Positions 14,119 to 15,421 of a stretch of DNA of 15,421 nt are shown here, one piece after another; positions within the stretch are counted from its first letter, which is position 1; every line of letters begins with the position of its first letter. The stretch comes from CAYSAA01 sp964428905. Its GTDB lineage: Bacteria; Atribacterota; Phoenicimicrobiia; Phoenicimicrobiales; Stramentimicrobiaceae. Both the position numbers and the translations under genes were made by a program. The DNA is taken from contig CAYSAA010000133.1 in assembly GCA_964428905.1 (NCBI GenBank), positions 1 through 15,421 on the forward strand, read 5' to 3'. Under the pieces are notes generated by a model. It did not search any database, was not told where the DNA came from, and saw only the letters and a program-made list of their open reading frames with translations.

Positions 14119-15105
14119 ATGATGTTCTTTGCCTTATTGAAGACTTTCCTGGTATTATTGATTGGTACCTTCAGCGGATATTTTTGCCAGAAGCTAATAA
14201 AAAAAAATCATTGGTTTACTCCTGAAGCACAAAAAAAGATAGCTGTTTTGCTGCAGAAACTGGGAATGATTTGGATGATTTCCATTACCTATATCGGAAG
14301 TTTATGGATTTTTAAAATTAAAAGTCTTACCGAAATCATCAGTTTGCCTTTTGTGGGCGCAATTACTATCATTTCCGGTGGTTATTTTGCTGTCATGGTT
14401 GCCAAGCATTACCGTTATAGCCTTATAAATACCGGTTCCATGTTCATCTGTGGTTTTTTTTCCAATGTTGTTTCATTAGGTGGAATGATTTGCTTTTTCT
14501 TTCTGGGAGAGGAAGGATATGCCCTGGTGCCTATTTATACTTTTCTTATGCGTTTATTATACTATGGGTTAGGATATCCTATAGCTTACATGCATAGCGA
14601 TGATTTTGTCAAGGGGAAAGGGATTATTGAGAAATTAAAAGATGTGCTTAAGGACCCATTTTTCTATACAGGAGTAGGTGCTGTCTTGATTGGTTTGTTT
14701 CTGAATCTTAGCCCATATGAACGTCCGATAATTTATGCCACCATTAATGAAATTCTTGTACCGTTATCGACCTTTATTTTGCTCTTTTCAGTGGGCTTGA
14801 ATTTAAAATTCAGTCGCGTTTCCGAATATATAAAAGAATGCTGGTTTATATCAGCCATCAAATTTATAGCTGTACCGGCAACTACATTAGTGATCACGTT
14901 GTTACTTGGCTATCAATCCATCAGCCAGGGTTTACCGCTAAAGGTTTCTTTGATACTATCTGCCATGCCGGTTGCCTTTAATTCTGTGATTGCCGCGAAT
15001 ATCTATAACTTAAATATTGATCTGGTCAATTCCTGTTGGATTTTTACTACCATTGCTATATTATTAGTTTTACCGGTGATCATTTATATTGCAGGGTTAT
15101 TCTAA
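14119..15105 (+). CDS. AEC-family membrane transporter
   Basis: This integral membrane protein (328 residues, roughly ten hydrophobic segments) belongs to the auxin-efflux-carrier/BART-like group. Bacterial members carry small organic anions such as malate or malonate. The two-halved layout is visible: about five segments, a hydrophilic central stretch near residues 155-175 (HSDDFVKGKGIIEKLKDVLKD), then about five more. The pattern AMPVAFNSVIAANIYNLNIDLVNSCWIFTT near the C-terminus is characteristic of the family. Two adjacent ATGs (14119 and 14122) could start it. The only purine block upstream (AGGGGAG, 14091-14097) is 21 bases away, too far for normal initiation. No in-frame ATG, GTG or TTG is better placed. 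The substrate is unknown. Confidence 0.82.
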   Translation: MMFFALLKTFLVLLIGTFSGYFCQKLIKKNHWFTPEAQKKIAVLLQKLGMIWMISITYIGSLWIFKIKSLTEIISLPFVGAITIISGGYFAVMVAKHYRYSLINTGSMFICGFFSNVVSLGGMICFFFLGEEGYALVPIYTFLMRLLYYGLGYPIAYMHSDDFVKGKGIIEKLKDVLKDPFFYTGVGAVLIGLFLNLSPYERPIIYATINEILVPLSTFILLFSVGLNLKFSRVSEYIKECWFISAIKFIAVPATTLVITLLLGYQSISQGLPLKVSLILSAMPVAFNSVIAANIYNLNIDLVNSCWIFTTIAILLVLPVIIYIAGLF

Positions 15106-15198
15106 ATAATTTTGATTAAGCTCACTCATTAATAATTTACGATTTACTCCGTTGTCTTGTGGAACAAGTAAGATATTTTGCAGTCAAGAGGTAAGGAA

Positions 15199-15218
15199 GC
15201 AAATGTAAATTCATTTGC
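15199..15218. promoter_or_regulatory. inverted repeat overlapping a -35 region, possible operator
   Basis: GCAAATG (15199-15205) and CATTTGC (15212-15218) are perfect 7-base inverted repeats around a 6-base centre. The right arm overlaps the weak -35 hexamer of the downstream promoter, a classical place for a repressor site. Confidence 0.35.
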
Positions 15219-15245
15219 CTGGTATAAAAAAAGATATGATATAAT
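15215..15245 (+). promoter_or_regulatory. promoter of the transketolase gene with extended -10
   Basis: TATAAT (15240-15245) is preceded by TGA (15237-15239), giving a consensus extended -10. A partial -35 (TTGCCT, 15215-15220) is 19 bases upstream. It lies about 80 bases before the ATG at 15325. Confidence 0.55.
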
Positions 15246-15324
15246 AGCAAATAGTTGGGAACTATTATGAAATTATATAAATATTTGGATTAAAAATATA
15301 ATTACTAATATTAAGGAGGCTGTC

Positions 15325-15421
15325 ATGCCAATAGTTGATTCAAAAACAGGAAAGATAAAGAAAGATTACTCGGTTGCTGAACTGATTGCTAAAGCGAAAG
15401 AGATGAGAGCCTACAATATGG
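15325..15421 (+). CDS. probable transketolase N-terminal subunit (5' part only)
   Basis: Thirty-two codons are present before the window ends. AAGGAGG (15313-15319) lies 5 bases before ATG. The stretch AELIAKAKEMRAYNM resembles the start of transketolase and transketolase-N subunits, where an LxxxAxxMRxxNL segment precedes the thiamine-diphosphate GHPGG region. That diagnostic region is beyond the window, so the assignment is an informed guess. If right, it links to the aldolase and sugar kinase through the pentose-phosphate pathway. Confidence 0.5.
   Translation, partial: MPIVDSKTGKIKKDYSVAELIAKAKEMRAYNM

Noticed and set aside
13911..14120. 69-codon minus-strand reading frame in the PAC2/AEC spacer
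   Set aside because: No convincing ribosome site and no recognisable domain; its start overlaps the transporter start. The composition is that of AT-rich non-coding sequence. Kept only as a note in the spacer entry.
1..15421. Mobile element, CRISPR array, tRNA or rRNA gene
   Set aside because: No transposase or integrase motifs, no regularly spaced direct repeats, no tRNA-like cloverleaf and no rRNA stretch beyond the 15-base block at 6341-6355 were seen on either strand.

Overview
The window looks like a chromosomal piece of an AT-rich anaerobic-type bacterium. It has strong AGGAGG-type ribosome sites and mostly housekeeping and sugar-metabolism genes. The gene set (class I FbaB-type aldolase, fused trehalose-6-phosphate synthase/phosphatase, Agl-type sugar ABC transporter, ROK kinase, PAC2-family protein) would fit a candidate phylum such as Atribacterota, or possibly a Firmicutes or Thermotogae relative. 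That placement is inference only; no rRNA or other marker gene is present. I see no phage, transposon, CRISPR array, tRNA or rRNA gene.

Layout. Positions 1-305 hold a possible tail of an upstream gene, two hairpins and the leader of a dihydrolipoamide dehydrogenase gene (306-1700). A small membrane-anchored DUF2939-like protein (1786-2409) and a class I fructose-bisphosphate aldolase (2554-3609) follow. The aldolase gene meets a bifunctional trehalose-6-phosphate synthase/phosphatase gene tail to tail on the minus strand (3606-5801), with a 4-base overlap. A 624-base AT-rich divergent spacer (5802-6425) separates it from a plus-strand sugar-uptake cluster: binding protein (6426-7700), a hairpin attenuator, two overlapping permeases (7815-8684, 8681-9541), a ROK sugar kinase (9597-10592) and, behind its own promoter, the transporter ATPase (10666-11766). 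Next come an M20 PepT-like peptidase (11917-12993), a minus-strand PAC2-family protein with a TTG start (13030-13890), an AEC-family transporter (14119-15105), and the first 32 codons of a probable transketolase N-terminal subunit (15325 to the window end).

How the genes may work together. The transporter should import an alpha-glucoside or a related glucosyl solute. The ROK kinase would phosphorylate the released hexose, and aldolase and transketolase would process it through glycolysis and the pentose-phosphate route. The divergent OtsA-OtsB fusion makes trehalose from UDP-glucose and glucose-6-phosphate, so the cluster may combine synthesis of a compatible solute with recapture or uptake of the same or a similar solute. 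No alpha-glucosidase, trehalase or trehalose phosphorylase is seen in the window. The dehydrogenase has no E1, E2 or glycine-cleavage partner nearby. Nothing here is an obviously new system. The most unusual signals are non-coding: a leader with near-complete complementarity to the 16S rRNA 3' end, a 17-base exact repeat of an extended -10 element, and the intercistronic hairpin in the transporter operon.
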